A stretch of 64,000 nucleotides of DNA from a virus: positions 1 to 64,000 of IMG/VR virus record IMGVR_UViG_3300005663_000033, one strand, 5' to 3'. Positions 17,563 to 26,331 of the stretch are shown here, in pieces (position 1 is the stretch's first letter; each line of letters begins with the position of its first letter). A model generated the notes under the pieces. The model had not been told where the DNA came from. It saw only the letters and a list, made by a program, of their open reading frames with translations, and did not search any database. The position numbers were made by a program, and so were the translations under genes.

Positions 17563-18134
17563 TGAACTTACGTGAATATCAGGAAAAGGCCCGAAGTACT
17601 GCAATCTACCTCGACATAGACGGTAGTAAGATGATATATCCTGCTCTGGGCATTGTGGGTGAATGTGGTGAAATAACTGAGAAAATCAAAAAGCTTATCC
17701 GCGACGATAATTGGGAAATGAAACCTGATCGGGCAAATGCTATTGCAAAGGAACTTGGTGATTGTTGTTGGTATCTTGCGAACATATGTTGTGACACCAA
17801 TCATGATTTAATTATGATGCACGAAATGCGAGGAGCTTTTATCTTCCATCAAATCCGTGGTCTCAATTGGTTTCAACTAGTACTACATATGAATCGCCAC
17901 GCAATTGCACTCGCAACCGCTCTCGAAAACTGGTACTACAAACATGATTGCCGACTAAATGAAACGGAAAGGTATGTAGAGATACCTAACGATTTATCCC
18001 ATATTATAACATGTATTGAAGAAATCGCCCATCGATGCAATTGGACATTAGAAGATATTTGTGTTGCAAATATAGAAAAGCTTTTAAAACGTAAACAGAT
18101 GGGAACACTGAAAGGTGAAGGAGATAATAGGTAA
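17562..18134 (+). CDS. MazG-like nucleotide pyrophosphohydrolase
   Basis: 190 residues. GIVGECGEITEKIKK and KELGDCCWYLANI match the ExxE...ExxD metal-binding pattern of the MazG/dUTPase all-alpha superfamily, which hydrolyses NTPs or dNTPs to monophosphates. The second half (from about residue 85) is not part of the minimal domain. It pairs with the downstream Nudix enzyme; nucleotide-pool or alarmone control during infection is the likely theme. Confidence 0.8.
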   Translation: MNLREYQEKARSTAIYLDIDGSKMIYPALGIVGECGEITEKIKKLIRDDNWEMKPDRANAIAKELGDCCWYLANICCDTNHDLIMMHEMRGAFIFHQIRGLNWFQLVLHMNRHAIALATALENWYYKHDCRLNETERYVEIPNDLSHIITCIEEIAHRCNWTLEDICVANIEKLLKRKQMGTLKGEGDNR

Positions 18135-18192
18135 CTGATTAATTGGTGTATAATCATATTGGTATTCCCTAACAAAAGAAAGGGTAATCACA

Positions 18193-18642
18193 ATGACCGA
18201 AGTGACGTGGATAGTTTTGCGGAAAAATGACCGATTTTTACTCGCTCAACGATCACTAACTGATCATGCGAGCGGAACTTGGGTTTTCCCAGGTGGAAAG
18301 ATTGATCCAGAAGACAAAACATCCATTGATGCAGCCAATAGGGAATTAAAAAAAGAAGTTGGACTCGAAGGAAAACGGTTACGTAAGCTATTCCATATAT
18401 GCCTGGACAATTATAGCATCCAGGTTTTTTTCTGCGACCAATGGCATGGAGAATTGAAACCGGCATGCGAAGACATAATCGGGGTAGGATGGTTTACTTG
18501 GGAAGAAATGTATACACTCGGTCAAAGCCTTGCTCCGTTTGTCAATGATAGTTTATTATATCTGTCGTATATGATACAACATTATGATCATCACCCAAAT
18601 GAGTGGAAAGAACAGTGGGAAAAATGTGATGACAATGGCTAA
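18193..18642 (+). CDS. Nudix hydrolase
   Basis: 149 residues. The Nudix box is seen as GGKIDPED...NRELKKEVGL; REL..E is intact while the first half is two residues longer than the strict pattern. Nudix enzymes hydrolyse nucleoside diphosphates linked to other groups. AAAGAAAGGG lies upstream and a TATAAT box at 18149-18154 could give it its own promoter. Confidence 0.85.
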   Translation: MTEVTWIVLRKNDRFLLAQRSLTDHASGTWVFPGGKIDPEDKTSIDAANRELKKEVGLEGKRLRKLFHICLDNYSIQVFFCDQWHGELKPACEDIIGVGWFTWEEMYTLGQSLAPFVNDSLLYLSYMIQHYDHHPNEWKEQWEKCDDNG

Positions 18643-18895
18643 AATATCCAAGCCGGAACTCATGCAGTTATTTGAGAACATGTTGTGGGCAAATTCTCCT
18701 AAAGATTGGATATTACAAAGCACATATTTCCACGAAACTTTGTTTGTTTCTATGATTATAAAAACATCGGATAATAATAAAAACCAAAAAATACGACGCA
18801 ATTTCAATTTAAAAACTATCAGTGATCGATCTGAAGACCTGTGGGGTCTTGCTTCTGATTGTATAGATGAAATGAAAAATGATATCAAAAAATAA
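18629..18895 (+). CDS. Small phage protein, unknown function
   Basis: 88 residues if ATG 18629 is used (a second ATG is two codons on). Helical, with LWANSPKDW in the middle. Overlaps the Nudix gene end. No motif recognised. Confidence 0.7.
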   Translation: MTMAKISKPELMQLFENMLWANSPKDWILQSTYFHETLFVSMIIKTSDNNKNQKIRRNFNLKTISDRSEDLWGLASDCIDEMKNDIKK

Positions 18896-18907
18896 CTGGA
18901 GTGTAAT

Positions 18908-19276
18908 ATGATCACTCGCCATAATGATCGCAAACAATTGATTGATTTTCTAATTAATAGATGGCAATCAATAACTGGTTTCGCCGCTCTAGAAAAGGTA
19001 CATAACGCATCGTGTCGTTTTGCAAAAGAAAATGGTATGCCTCCCCCTCAAGAACCCATTATTACGATACCACAAGCCTGTCATCAAATCGAGGTTATTA
19101 AACATCGCATTATCGAAATTTTACCAGAAGTAGGTTTCATAGATTACGACTATGAAGCTCCAGCACCTCTAAATCCCAATGATTTTGTGGAAGTGTTTAT
19201 CGCCGATCATTATCAGTGTATTTCTAAAGTAAAAGCAGTTATCAAGAAAATGCAGATCGATGAATCAAGAAAATGA
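18908..19276 (+). CDS. Small phage protein, unknown function
   Basis: 122 residues, mixed helical, with a Pro-rich turn (GMPPPQEP). ATG preceded by CTGGAG. Overlaps the next gene. No family recognised. Confidence 0.75.
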   Translation: MITRHNDRKQLIDFLINRWQSITGFAALEKVHNASCRFAKENGMPPPQEPIITIPQACHQIEVIKHRIIEILPEVGFIDYDYEAPAPLNPNDFVEVFIADHYQCISKVKAVIKKMQIDESRK

Positions 19277-20180
19277 ATTAAAAAGCAAATTGGAAAAACC
19301 AGACCTTCTCATTATGGCTGGGTCTCGCTTATATGGCACTGATACGCTCAACAGTGATTACGACTACCGTGGTTTTATAGTACCCCCATTTGAATACCTG
19401 GCAGGTCTTAACAATTTTGAACATCATATTCTCAGAGAACCAGATACTGTTATATACTCCATCAAACGATTCTTTGAACTATTAATACTTGGTGATCCAA
19501 CAGCCTACGAAATTTTGTTCGCCCCAGAAACAAATATCATAGAGCGCAGCGATATAGGCGGAATTGTTCTTCGTAATCGGTCATTATTCGCCTGTAAACG
19601 TTTCACTCGTCGCATTAGTGGATACGCACAATCTGAATGGCAAAAGGTAACCGGCACACAACTCGTCCCGATCAAACGTACACCCAACGAAGACGAAATA
19701 ATCGAGGATATTCGCCAGATATTCCATCCACAAAAAGAAGAGATGGATGAAATCATTCGCTTGTTATTCATAAAACGCCAGAGAGAAACCCGACCCGCAA
19801 GACGCAAACTAGGAGCGAAGCGTAAGGCCCAAATCGAACGCCATGGCTATTGTACGTCTAGCGCCTGCCACACCATACGTCTGCTTGGACAATTGATAGA
19901 ATTGATGCAGACTGGCAAGATGACATTCCCAAGTCAACAAGTAAAGAATCTGGCTATGATCAAACGTGGTGAACTACCACTTAAAAGAGTGTCTGAGATG
20001 TACAAAGACTTACAAGCACAATCTACTATTGCGGCAGAAACAACCAATCTCCCCAAAAATGCTCCCATCAAACAAATACAAACTCTGTACCATGAGATAG
20101 TGGCCCACTCGATCGATATTGATCAACGAGCCAAAAATTATAGCCAAAGCTATAAGGACCGTTGGGAAAGGTGGCAATGA
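19260..20180 (+). CDS. Pol-beta superfamily nucleotidyltransferase (RlaP-like)
   Basis: 306 residues. The N-terminal GSRLYGTDTLNSDYDYRG fits the GS...G...SDxDxxG metal and nucleotide site of the DNA polymerase beta superfamily. The length and helical C-terminus resemble the predicted nucleotidyltransferases called RlaP that are common in phages and linked by context to RNA repair. Substrate not determinable. Overlaps the preceding gene by 17 bases. Confidence 0.8.
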   Translation: MNQENELKSKLEKPDLLIMAGSRLYGTDTLNSDYDYRGFIVPPFEYLAGLNNFEHHILREPDTVIYSIKRFFELLILGDPTAYEILFAPETNIIERSDIGGIVLRNRSLFACKRFTRRISGYAQSEWQKVTGTQLVPIKRTPNEDEIIEDIRQIFHPQKEEMDEIIRLLFIKRQRETRPARRKLGAKRKAQIERHGYCTSSACHTIRLLGQLIELMQTGKMTFPSQQVKNLAMIKRGELPLKRVSEMYKDLQAQSTIAAETTNLPKNAPIKQIQTLYHEIVAHSIDIDQRAKNYSQSYKDRWERWQ

Positions 20181-20181
20181 T

Positions 20182-21246
20182 ATGCCCAAACTCATTAATC
20201 TAATAGGAAAAAGATTCGGAAGACTAACTGTAATTAAACGAGCCGAAAAGGATAAATGGGGAAGCTATAAGTGGTTGTGTTTATGTGATTGTGGCGAAAA
20301 AACTATGGTAATTGGTTCTAGTCTAAAGAAAAACAGAACTAAAAGTTGCGGATGTCTATTAAAAGAAAAAACCCAACAAAGATTTACTAAACATAATCAT
20401 ACCAAAAATGGAAAAAATTCTAGAACCTACAACTCGTGGGTTAACATGACTAGACGATGTGTCGATCCAAACAAAGAAGGATATGAATACTATGGTGCTC
20501 GTGGAATTAAAGTTTGTGAACGATGGTCGAAATTCCAAAATTTTTTGGACGATATGAGAGAATGTCCTCCAGAATATTCCATCGACAGAATTAATAATGA
20601 TAAAGGTTACTACAAAGAAAACTGCCGGTGGGCTACTAGAAAAGAACAAGCCAGAAACAAAAATAATAATCACATAGAAACATATAATGGAAAGAGTCAG
20701 TGCATAGCTGCCTGGGCAGAAGAAACCGGAATATGCGAAGAGACTATTATCGCACGTCTCAATCGCGGATTACCATTGAAAAATGTTTTAACAACACCAA
20801 TCAAAATCCTTAAATCACAGAGTGCATTTGTTGAATGTTCAAAATGTCACCAAATATTCGCCAAAGATATAAAACGTATTAAACAAACCAAAAAAATGGG
20901 AAAACAACATGCTTGTAGTCGTAAATGCGCCTCTGCTATAGTAAATGATCAACGACGATGTGAACCAAGTACCCCTACCGCTATTAGCGTAAGAAAAGAC
21001 AAAGAGAAATTCCCAGAGAAAAATCTTGCCCGCTCCCTCGTGCGTCGGGCTATAAAATCAGGTAAAATAATCCCATTGGAAGAATGTGAGTTCTGTGGAT
21101 CAGACCTAAGTGTTGATGGTCATCATCCAGATCATTCTAGACCATTTCTTTTACTGTATCTCTGTAAAAATTGTCATCACCAAGCAGACTCCGATCCCGA
21201 CAAATGGGAAAATCTGGCTACGGACTATTCGGGGTGTATAATATGA
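20182..21246 (+). CDS. HNH endonuclease with zinc-ribbon N-terminus
   Basis: 354 residues from ATG 20182 behind GGAAAGGTGG. It shares the full architecture of 10980-11654 (WLCLCDCGEK, SCGC, YYGARGIKVCERW, IDRINNDKGYYKENCRW, HTH-like GKSQCIAAWAEETG) and adds a C-terminal HNH module: CEFCG, VDGHHPDH, LCKNCHH. Probably a free-standing homing endonuclease inserted between the nucleotidyltransferase and the YiiX-like gene. Confidence 0.85.
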   Translation: MPKLINLIGKRFGRLTVIKRAEKDKWGSYKWLCLCDCGEKTMVIGSSLKKNRTKSCGCLLKEKTQQRFTKHNHTKNGKNSRTYNSWVNMTRRCVDPNKEGYEYYGARGIKVCERWSKFQNFLDDMRECPPEYSIDRINNDKGYYKENCRWATRKEQARNKNNNHIETYNGKSQCIAAWAEETGICEETIIARLNRGLPLKNVLTTPIKILKSQSAFVECSKCHQIFAKDIKRIKQTKKMGKQHACSRKCASAIVNDQRRCEPSTPTAISVRKDKEKFPEKNLARSLVRRAIKSGKIIPLEECEFCGSDLSVDGHHPDHSRPFLLLYLCKNCHHQADSDPDKWENLATDYSGCII

Positions 21247-21265
21247 TAGCCGAAAAGGAGGTAAA

Positions 21266-21859
21266 ATGAAAGAGACAATTGGATTTAAGCTAAAGAAATG
21301 GATTTTCCGTTTTATCGGAGACATCAAATGGGCCGGTATGCTACATCCATTTTGGTTCGTTATCAATGCCACCACATTCAGGTTGAAAGGTAAGCATTAT
21401 CGTGATGTCGAGCAAATAATCCAGCCAGGAGACATACTAATTAGACGGTTTGAGGGTTATGTTGATAAATTCTTACTGCCTGGCTGGTGGAACCATGCTG
21501 GAGTGTATGTGGGCGAAATTGACGGGCAAGACAACAAAGTTGTGCACGCTATCAGCGACGGAATCGTAGTAGATGATCTAATAGACTTCATGCGGACTGA
21601 TCATATGATTGTTCTACGAGCACCAGAAAAGTACTGCGACGAAGCGATCAAAAGAGCTAAAACGGTCATAGGCCGTGATTATGATTTTGCTTTTGAATTT
21701 GGTGACAGTTTGAGATTCAGTTGCACTGAACTTGTTAATTACTGTTTTGGGGGTATTGTCAGAGGCAAGAAAAGATTCGGACGTTTTACCATAGTGGCTG
21801 ATGATATTGTAAACACTCCCGTATTAAATGTTATTTGGGATTCAAGAAAGAATAAGTAA
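21266..21859 (+). CDS. YiiX-like (NlpC/P60 papain-fold) hydrolase
   Basis: 197 residues. GDILIRR, WWNHAGVYVG (His) and FSCTELVNYC (Cys) are the permuted NlpC/P60 signature of YiiX/YebB-type enzymes, which act as amidases or on lipid/peptide bonds. An N-terminal hydrophobic helix may tether it to the membrane. It could act on the envelope at entry or release. GGAGG precedes the ATG. Confidence 0.83.
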   Translation: MKETIGFKLKKWIFRFIGDIKWAGMLHPFWFVINATTFRLKGKHYRDVEQIIQPGDILIRRFEGYVDKFLLPGWWNHAGVYVGEIDGQDNKVVHAISDGIVVDDLIDFMRTDHMIVLRAPEKYCDEAIKRAKTVIGRDYDFAFEFGDSLRFSCTELVNYCFGGIVRGKKRFGRFTIVADDIVNTPVLNVIWDSRKNK

Positions 21860-21878
21860 ATCACAAAGGTGAGATGTG

Positions 21879-22034
21879 ATGAAAAAATTATGGATCAGTC
21901 TTGGCATTCTTGCCTTCATTTTTGTGTGTATAGGATTTGGTGACAAAAAACGTTTACATTATTTTTATGAAATCTATATCACCCCTATCATCGAGTCGGT
22001 TCAAATGAATCCAGATCACATTCGTGCGGATTAA
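21879..22034 (+). CDS. Short membrane-anchored protein
   Basis: 51 residues from an ATG behind AAAGGTGAG. Residues 4-20 form one hydrophobic segment (LWISLGILAFIFVCIGF), signal-anchor like. Its 3' end overlaps the convergent gene on the other strand by 47 bases. Last rightward gene before the convergence point. Confidence 0.65.
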   Translation: MKKLWISLGILAFIFVCIGFGDKKRLHYFYEIYITPIIESVQMNPDHIRAD

Positions 22035-22431
22035 ATTGACGGGTTTTACCTGTTTGATATGGTAAGCGATATTCACTAAGACTTAGGGGTTCAAGATCAA
22101 AGTCGGTATTATTCTCGTTCGGTACTACCTCAACAGCCTCTTTCCCACAAGCAAATGCAGAAAAGGCTTCCATATTCGCACCAAGCGAATCCTTCCATCC
22201 TGGGAGTAAAACTATCTTCCGACACTGATTTATAACTGCGTTAAGATCAACCGTCATACATTGGGCAAATGATAGTTTGAGATAACCGTCGTGTTCGGAT
22301 GGGCTCCACACAGTAAAACCTTTGGTCCTAAGAATATGCGCTACCATCGCAAACATAGCTTTATTGAGGTTTTTGTAACCACGCATCGGCCCGCCGACAT
22401 AAAAGTCGTATTTTTTCTTTATACCAAACAC
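21988..22431 (-). CDS. DUF4406-like nucleoside deoxyribosyltransferase-fold protein
   Basis: 147 residues. YVGGPMRGYKNLN, the SPSEHD region and CRKIVLLPGWKDSLGA are typical of DUF4406/NDT-fold proteins, which share the fold of nucleoside 2-deoxyribosyltransferases. Possible role in nucleotide salvage. Last gene of the leftward small-gene operon. Confidence 0.75.
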   Translation of the reverse strand: MFGIKKKYDFYVGGPMRGYKNLNKAMFAMVAHILRTKGFTVWSPSEHDGYLKLSFAQCMTVDLNAVINQCRKIVLLPGWKDSLGANMEAFSAFACGKEAVEVVPNENNTDFDLEPLSLSEYRLPYQTGKTRQFNPHECDLDSFEPTR

Positions 22432-22445
22432 TTAATGCCTCTCAA

Positions 22446-22673
22446 TCAAATAACATCTAACAGTGTTCCATCTTCATTTCTAAGAATATGTGTAGATAAA
22501 TCGTCAACACCATGTTGCAAACATAATCGAGCACATCTTTTTCTACAGGCATCCCAGATAAATTGATATTGATTTGATATTCGTAAAAAATTTACCGAAC
22601 CCACACCATCACGTAAAAGCTCATGACAATACTCATCAAACTCTAAATCAAGCGTTTGTAATTTTCGAGTCAC
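22446..22673 (-). CDS. Small protein, unknown function
   Basis: 75 residues from a GTG at 22673 with AAAGGA six bases upstream. Contains CRKRCARLCLQHG. No family recognised. The 150 bases upstream hold no gene but do hold a perfect hairpin GTCCGT/ACGGAC (22749-22765). Confidence 0.65.
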   Translation of the reverse strand: MTRKLQTLDLEFDEYCHELLRDGVGSVNFLRISNQYQFIWDACRKRCARLCLQHGVDDLSTHILRNEDGTLLDVI

Positions 22674-22823
22674 AATATTCCTTTCATTCTCTTACTGTAG
22701 AGGGCTATTTTACTGGCAAGACGCAAAATGAGATTTTAGGACGAATTGTCCGTAAATCACGGACAGGAGTGACATCGCCGCTTAATTTAGATGTCCCTCC
22801 GTTTGTTTCAATCCTCTATCCAT

Positions 22824-24029
22824 CTACGCCACCGGTTCGGGTGTTAAAACTTCTCCATCCTCAAGAATTACGGAACATTCCTTCCCCTTACTCACCCTTT
22901 CAATCCAAATTTGGGCATCAGCCTTATCAGCCATTTTTGCAATCACAGTCAAGCTCTTGGAATCTAAAAGCGAACCTTCTCTAATCAATAAAATACGAAG
23001 CTTAGGATTCATGGCCAAACCCATCGCCACAGATATCTTGATTCTTTGAGCAGAAGAACATTGAACAAAAGGAATATCTTCAAAAGTCACACCATCATCG
23101 TCGATAGCTAGCCCTTCAATCGGAAACTTTGCCTTGGCTAAAGATTTAGCCTTCTCACCAACGATCTCCGTCATTTGATCACTTAGAGACTTTGATTGAC
23201 TCCTTAGCTTCCCTAAATCATAATCAGCCGAAGTATAGACCTTGTTCTCTCGCACCTGAGTATTAACGATCTCTGCCTTTGACATTTCAGAACGAATTGT
23301 TTTGACATCAATTTCTTCCATATCGCTAAGGGCTTTTTGTCTATCCTTAATACTCTTTTTTAGAGCTGCAACACGCTTCGTCAACCCATCTAGTTCGTCA
23401 GATTCGTCGTCCAATTCACGAAGAGCAGTCTCCACCTTATTATTGTGCTCAACCGCCTTGGTATACTTTTCACTAAGTTCCTGAACAGACACTTCTTTGT
23501 CTGGCACATCCTTGTGACAAATCATGCTGTCAAGGTTAGCCTTCAATTCCTTACCACGACGATTTACTATCGCTCTCTCGTCGAACAGCTTCTTGTGTTG
23601 AGCATTGAGTTTATCAAAATCTAATCCAACTAGTTTCTTGAGAACTTCAGACTGCTTCTTGGTATCCATCTTGGAAAACTCTAGCGGATCAAAAGTCAAT
23701 GCACCAACCAACTTATCCAACATAGCCTGGGGAGATGCGAATGTCGCACCTTCCTTATTCTTTACAGTCAGGTTAGTTCCTTTTGCTGTAAAGGTGCGAG
23801 TTACTAAGATATCGCCAAGGTCCAAAACGACACGGGCCTTTTTCTGTCCTGCTCTAATAGGCTTTATTGGAATAGAACTAGCGCCATTGAGAGCGTATTC
23901 AATCGAATCCAAGACACAGGTCTTACCTGCTGCATTGTCTCCACCAATTACAACTAATGAGCCATCTGGCTTAATATTAACTACCTTCAGATGTTTGACA
24001 TTCTCAGCTTCTAGTGCTACTATTTTCAT
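22824..24029 (-). CDS. SMC/Rad50-like ATPase
   Basis: 401 residues from ATG 24029 behind GGGGAG. The N-terminus has VIGGDNAAGKTCVLDSIEYALNG (Walker A) after a short beta region; residues about 130-290 are charged coiled coil; the C-terminus has SSAQRIKISVAMGLAMN (signature-like) and LRILLIREGSLLD (Walker B position, with Arg-Glu-Gly in place of the usual Asp-Glu). Size suits a RecF/Rad50-like single-chain ABC ATPase acting in phage recombination or end processing. No SbcD-like nuclease partner is visible next to it. Confidence 0.82.
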   Translation of the reverse strand: MKIVALEAENVKHLKVVNIKPDGSLVVIGGDNAAGKTCVLDSIEYALNGASSIPIKPIRAGQKKARVVLDLGDILVTRTFTAKGTNLTVKNKEGATFASPQAMLDKLVGALTFDPLEFSKMDTKKQSEVLKKLVGLDFDKLNAQHKKLFDERAIVNRRGKELKANLDSMICHKDVPDKEVSVQELSEKYTKAVEHNNKVETALRELDDESDELDGLTKRVAALKKSIKDRQKALSDMEEIDVKTIRSEMSKAEIVNTQVRENKVYTSADYDLGKLRSQSKSLSDQMTEIVGEKAKSLAKAKFPIEGLAIDDDGVTFEDIPFVQCSSAQRIKISVAMGLAMNPKLRILLIREGSLLDSKSLTVIAKMADKADAQIWIERVSKGKECSVILEDGEVLTPEPVA

Positions 24030-24033
24030 ACAA

Positions 24034-24246
24034 TTACTCCCCAGGAACACGCGGACATATGGTTCTTAGTCCGGGCTTAGTCCATACAATTGGTTGTAAC
24101 AATCTATCAAACAACTGTTTGTGGCCAATGGCACCACATCTAGGACACCAGTATAGTTCCACATCGCCACCAGTAAGGGAATCTGGTGAAAATGTTTCGC
24201 CAACTGGCCCAGATTTTTTGTGCCTACACTTGAACATCGATATCAA
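24034..24246 (-). CDS. Zinc-finger small protein
   Basis: 70 residues with CRHKK near the start and CPRCG in the middle. Overlaps the upstream gene by 23 bases. Unknown function. Confidence 0.65.
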   Translation of the reverse strand: MISMFKCRHKKSGPVGETFSPDSLTGGDVELYWCPRCGAIGHKQLFDRLLQPIVWTKPGLRTICPRVPGE

Positions 24247-24436
24247 TCAGAGAAATTTCATCAATCAAAAACGCAACTGGACGACTTTTTTGTGGCCGAC
24301 CACGCCCAAATGTAACTCCAACAGAGGTGGGTACCCCGTCTTCCGAAGAATTCAACTTAGTAACCGTCGCAGTCTTCCCAACAACCTTCGGACACACATC
24401 ACACTTTGTAACTCGAACCTTATCACCAATCTTCAT
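24224..24436 (-). CDS. Small SH3/KOW-like protein
   Basis: 70 residues; MKIGDKVRVTKCDVCPKVVGKTATVTKL looks like a short beta-barrel of the KOW/SH3 type with one CxxC. Upstream AGAGAAGG precedes the ATG. Confidence 0.65.
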   Translation of the reverse strand: MKIGDKVRVTKCDVCPKVVGKTATVTKLNSSEDGVPTSVGVTFGRGRPQKSRPVAFLIDEISLIDIDVQV

Positions 24437-24437
24437 T

Positions 24438-24668
24438 TTACACCTTCTCTTTCTTTAGTTCAATAATATGAACACGAAAACACAAAAGCAACCAACCAAA
24501 CCCGAATCCATATCGGGCATTACCCTTACCCATAAATCGTGGTTTCCACCACACCGGCTTTCCATATCCACACCACGCAGCTAGTGCCCAGTTACCACGC
24601 CACAGAATGGCAACATAGCCTGTTTCACCCTGTCGTCTATGTCTAAATCTAAACCCAGACCTATTCAT
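24438..24668 (-). CDS. Small Trp-rich basic protein
   Basis: 76 residues, basic and rich in Trp, Gly and aromatic residues (WRGNWALAAWCGYGKPVWW), ending in a hydrophobic stretch. Could be membrane-associated. No family recognised. Confidence 0.55.
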   Translation of the reverse strand: MNRSGFRFRHRRQGETGYVAILWRGNWALAAWCGYGKPVWWKPRFMGKGNARYGFGFGWLLLCFRVHIIELKKEKV

Positions 24669-24671
24669 ATA

Positions 24672-24917
24672 TTACCAACCCTTCAAAGCCTTAATCGCCC
24701 TGGCTATAGAAATCACTCGATCAGCAGCTATACCACGCTGCGCCTTGCTTACACCATAACCGATAGTGTGACTTCCACTTACGGTATTCCTATTGATGGG
24801 AACAGTTGCTTTCATCTGATTTTCTAGCTCAACAAAAGCTTCGTTTAATTGACCCAATAGCTCAGAGTTGCCGATCTTCCCCTTTTCCTCGTATACTGGT
24901 CCTTTTCTCGCTGCCAC
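24672..24917 (-). CDS. Small helical protein, unknown function
   Basis: 81 residues from a GTG at 24917, with GAGAAGAGGA upstream. Amphipathic helix around LLGQLNEAFVELENQM. Overlaps the next gene by one base. Confidence 0.65.
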   Translation of the reverse strand: MAARKGPVYEEKGKIGNSELLGQLNEAFVELENQMKATVPINRNTVSGSHTIGYGVSKAQRGIAADRVISIARAIKALKGW

Positions 24918-25105
24918 TATATCCTCTTCTCCCTTTGGTGTCTTGCTAATTCAACAATCGCCTCACAATTCGGCAACTTAAAGCTATGATTACAAACGTC
25001 GCATTGTATTTCAGTTTCACATCCAGAAAGAACCATCGGCTTCATTTGTTCTGGAGTAAGATTATGTCTCTGGGAACAAATACGACAAGTCTCGAAGTTC
25101 ATCAT
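24917..25105 (-). CDS. Zinc-ribbon small protein
   Basis: 62 residues with two Cys pairs, CRIC and CDVC, in a zinc-ribbon arrangement. Start could be either of two adjacent ATGs. Confidence 0.7.
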   Translation of the reverse strand: MMNFETCRICSQRHNLTPEQMKPMVLSGCETEIQCDVCNHSFKLPNCEAIVELARHQREKRI

Positions 25106-25109
25106 TTAT

Positions 25110-25397
25110 CTATCCTATTCTATGATTGAATGTCTCAACGTCGGCGGTCACTTTGTGTCGTATATTGTGAACGTATGATACTTCGTCAGACTTCTTCTTC
25201 AGGCAGTCATCGCAAATTAAAATTTGAAGAAACGGGTCTTCCCCACGAAGCTTATCGGGAATAGGGTCGAATACCGTTGATCCAAAATTACCCGGAGCAC
25301 GAAACCAAACACCATCGTATACGGGACTCAAAATTGTAGGATCATTAAAATGGGATTCGGTCTCTAAGACCTTGCCGCAACAAAAACACTTACACAT
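25110..25397 (-). CDS. Zinc-binding small protein
   Basis: 95 residues from ATG 25397 behind GGGGGAG. Cys pairs at the very start (CKCFCC) and in the second half (CDDC) suggest one bipartite zinc site. Unknown role. Confidence 0.7.
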   Translation of the reverse strand: MCKCFCCGKVLETESHFNDPTILSPVYDGVWFRAPGNFGSTVFDPIPDKLRGEDPFLQILICDDCLKKKSDEVSYVHNIRHKVTADVETFNHRIG

Positions 25398-25641
25398 TAG
25401 TACAACTCCCCCTTGGCGCTTGAGCCGAATGCGTAAAGATTCCTTTTTCTTCAAGACCATATTGTTCAGCTAATTTCCGACAATCACTCGTAAAATTTCT
25501 CCCGCATTCAGCACACAGATCACCTATAAAAAATATTTTATTGCATACATTATAGTAATAATCCACAGATTGAAGTGGTGTCGAATTGTTCGTAGCCATT
25601 GTTTTATCGCCACATTTATCACATTCAGTTTTTGTGCTCAT
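25390..25641 (-). CDS. Zinc-ribbon small protein
   Basis: 83 residues from ATG 25641 behind GGAGGA. CDKC and CAEC pairs. Overlaps both neighbours. Confidence 0.7.
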   Translation of the reverse strand: MSTKTECDKCGDKTMATNNSTPLQSVDYYYNVCNKIFFIGDLCAECGRNFTSDCRKLAEQYGLEEKGIFTHSAQAPRGSCTNV

Positions 25642-25826
25642 TAGTTGTCCTCCAACCAAATCTCATGACGACCTGGTCCTATTTTCTTTCCCTTGATATC
25701 TGCCCGCTGACCGTTTCGAAACACCCACGATCCATGCCGATCAAGAATCTCTTGATACTGCTTGGTGCTCACTACCTGCCGATAACAACTTATCGTCCAA
25801 TGATTACGGTGCAAATCAGTCATCAT
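25641..25826 (-). CDS. Small protein, unknown function
   Basis: 61 residues from ATG ATG at 25826, overlapping the end of the upstream gene. Contains WVFRNGQRADIKG. No motif recognised. Confidence 0.6.
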   Translation of the reverse strand: MMTDLHRNHWTISCYRQVVSTKQYQEILDRHGSWVFRNGQRADIKGKKIGPGRHEIWLEDN

Positions 25827-26034
25827 TTTGATTCCAAAAATTTTTCGGATAAACTGATCCAAAATCTGGTTTATTCATCTTGATTTCAATCGGAGGAATT
25901 TTTCCTGTATAAAGAACAGCACCCACGGACAACAAAGTAAACAGCCATCCAAACAAACAGATTTTCAGACAAAATCTCAGAAAACATATCTTTCTTTGAT
26001 ATCTATCTATTAGTTCTTGTATCGTTTCCAACAT
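25816..26034 (-). CDS. Single-span membrane protein
   Basis: 72 residues with one transmembrane helix (about 16-42, FLRFCLKICLFGWLFTLLSV) after a short charged N-terminus. Unknown function. Confidence 0.65.
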   Translation of the reverse strand: MLETIQELIDRYQRKICFLRFCLKICLFGWLFTLLSVGAVLYTGKIPPIEIKMNKPDFGSVYPKNFWNQNDD

Positions 26035-26038
26035 CAAA

Positions 26039-26098
26039 CTACTCTATCTCAACAATATGCTTCTTATTTTGTTTCTCTTTATCATATTCGTACCCCAT
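26039..26098 (-). CDS. Very short charged peptide
   Basis: 19 codons from an ATG preceded by ACGGAG; MGYEYDKEKQNKKHIVEIE. Plausible only because of its ribosome-binding site and tight packing between two other small genes. Confidence 0.4.
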   Translation of the reverse strand: MGYEYDKEKQNKKHIVEIE

Positions 26099-26109
26099 AG
26101 CTGTCTCCG

Positions 26110-26220
26110 TTAAAAAAACAACAGCGTAAAGATACCAGCCAGCAAAATACAGATACAACCACCGCAAATCAATATGAGAAAATATCCAAAAACAAATTCT
26201 GAATATTCGTGATGTTTCAT
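26110..26220 (-). CDS. Short membrane peptide
   Basis: 36 codons, one hydrophobic helix (FGYFLILICGGCICILLAG). First open frame downstream of the promoter at 26259-26287. Confidence 0.5.
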   Translation of the reverse strand: MKHHEYSEFVFGYFLILICGGCICILLAGIFTLLFF

Positions 26221-26236
26221 ACTGCGAAGCTCCGAG

Positions 26237-26287
26237 AGCAGCCCTCGGCTGCTATCTTATTATACGTCTAACTCCCCACCTTGTTTC
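26237..26287 (-). promoter_or_regulatory. Phage promoter family copy 2 with leader stem-loop
   Basis: Minus-strand -35 GAAACA (26282-26287), 17-base spacer ending GTTAGACG, TATAAT (26259-26264). Two bases downstream begins an inverted repeat with an AGCAGC/GCTGCT core (26237-26253) and a T.C mismatch below it. Drives 26220 leftward. Confidence 0.78.
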
Positions 26288-26331
26288 ACACAAATTCGAA
26301 TTATTTTTTTGATGTTTATGGGACGTTCTGT

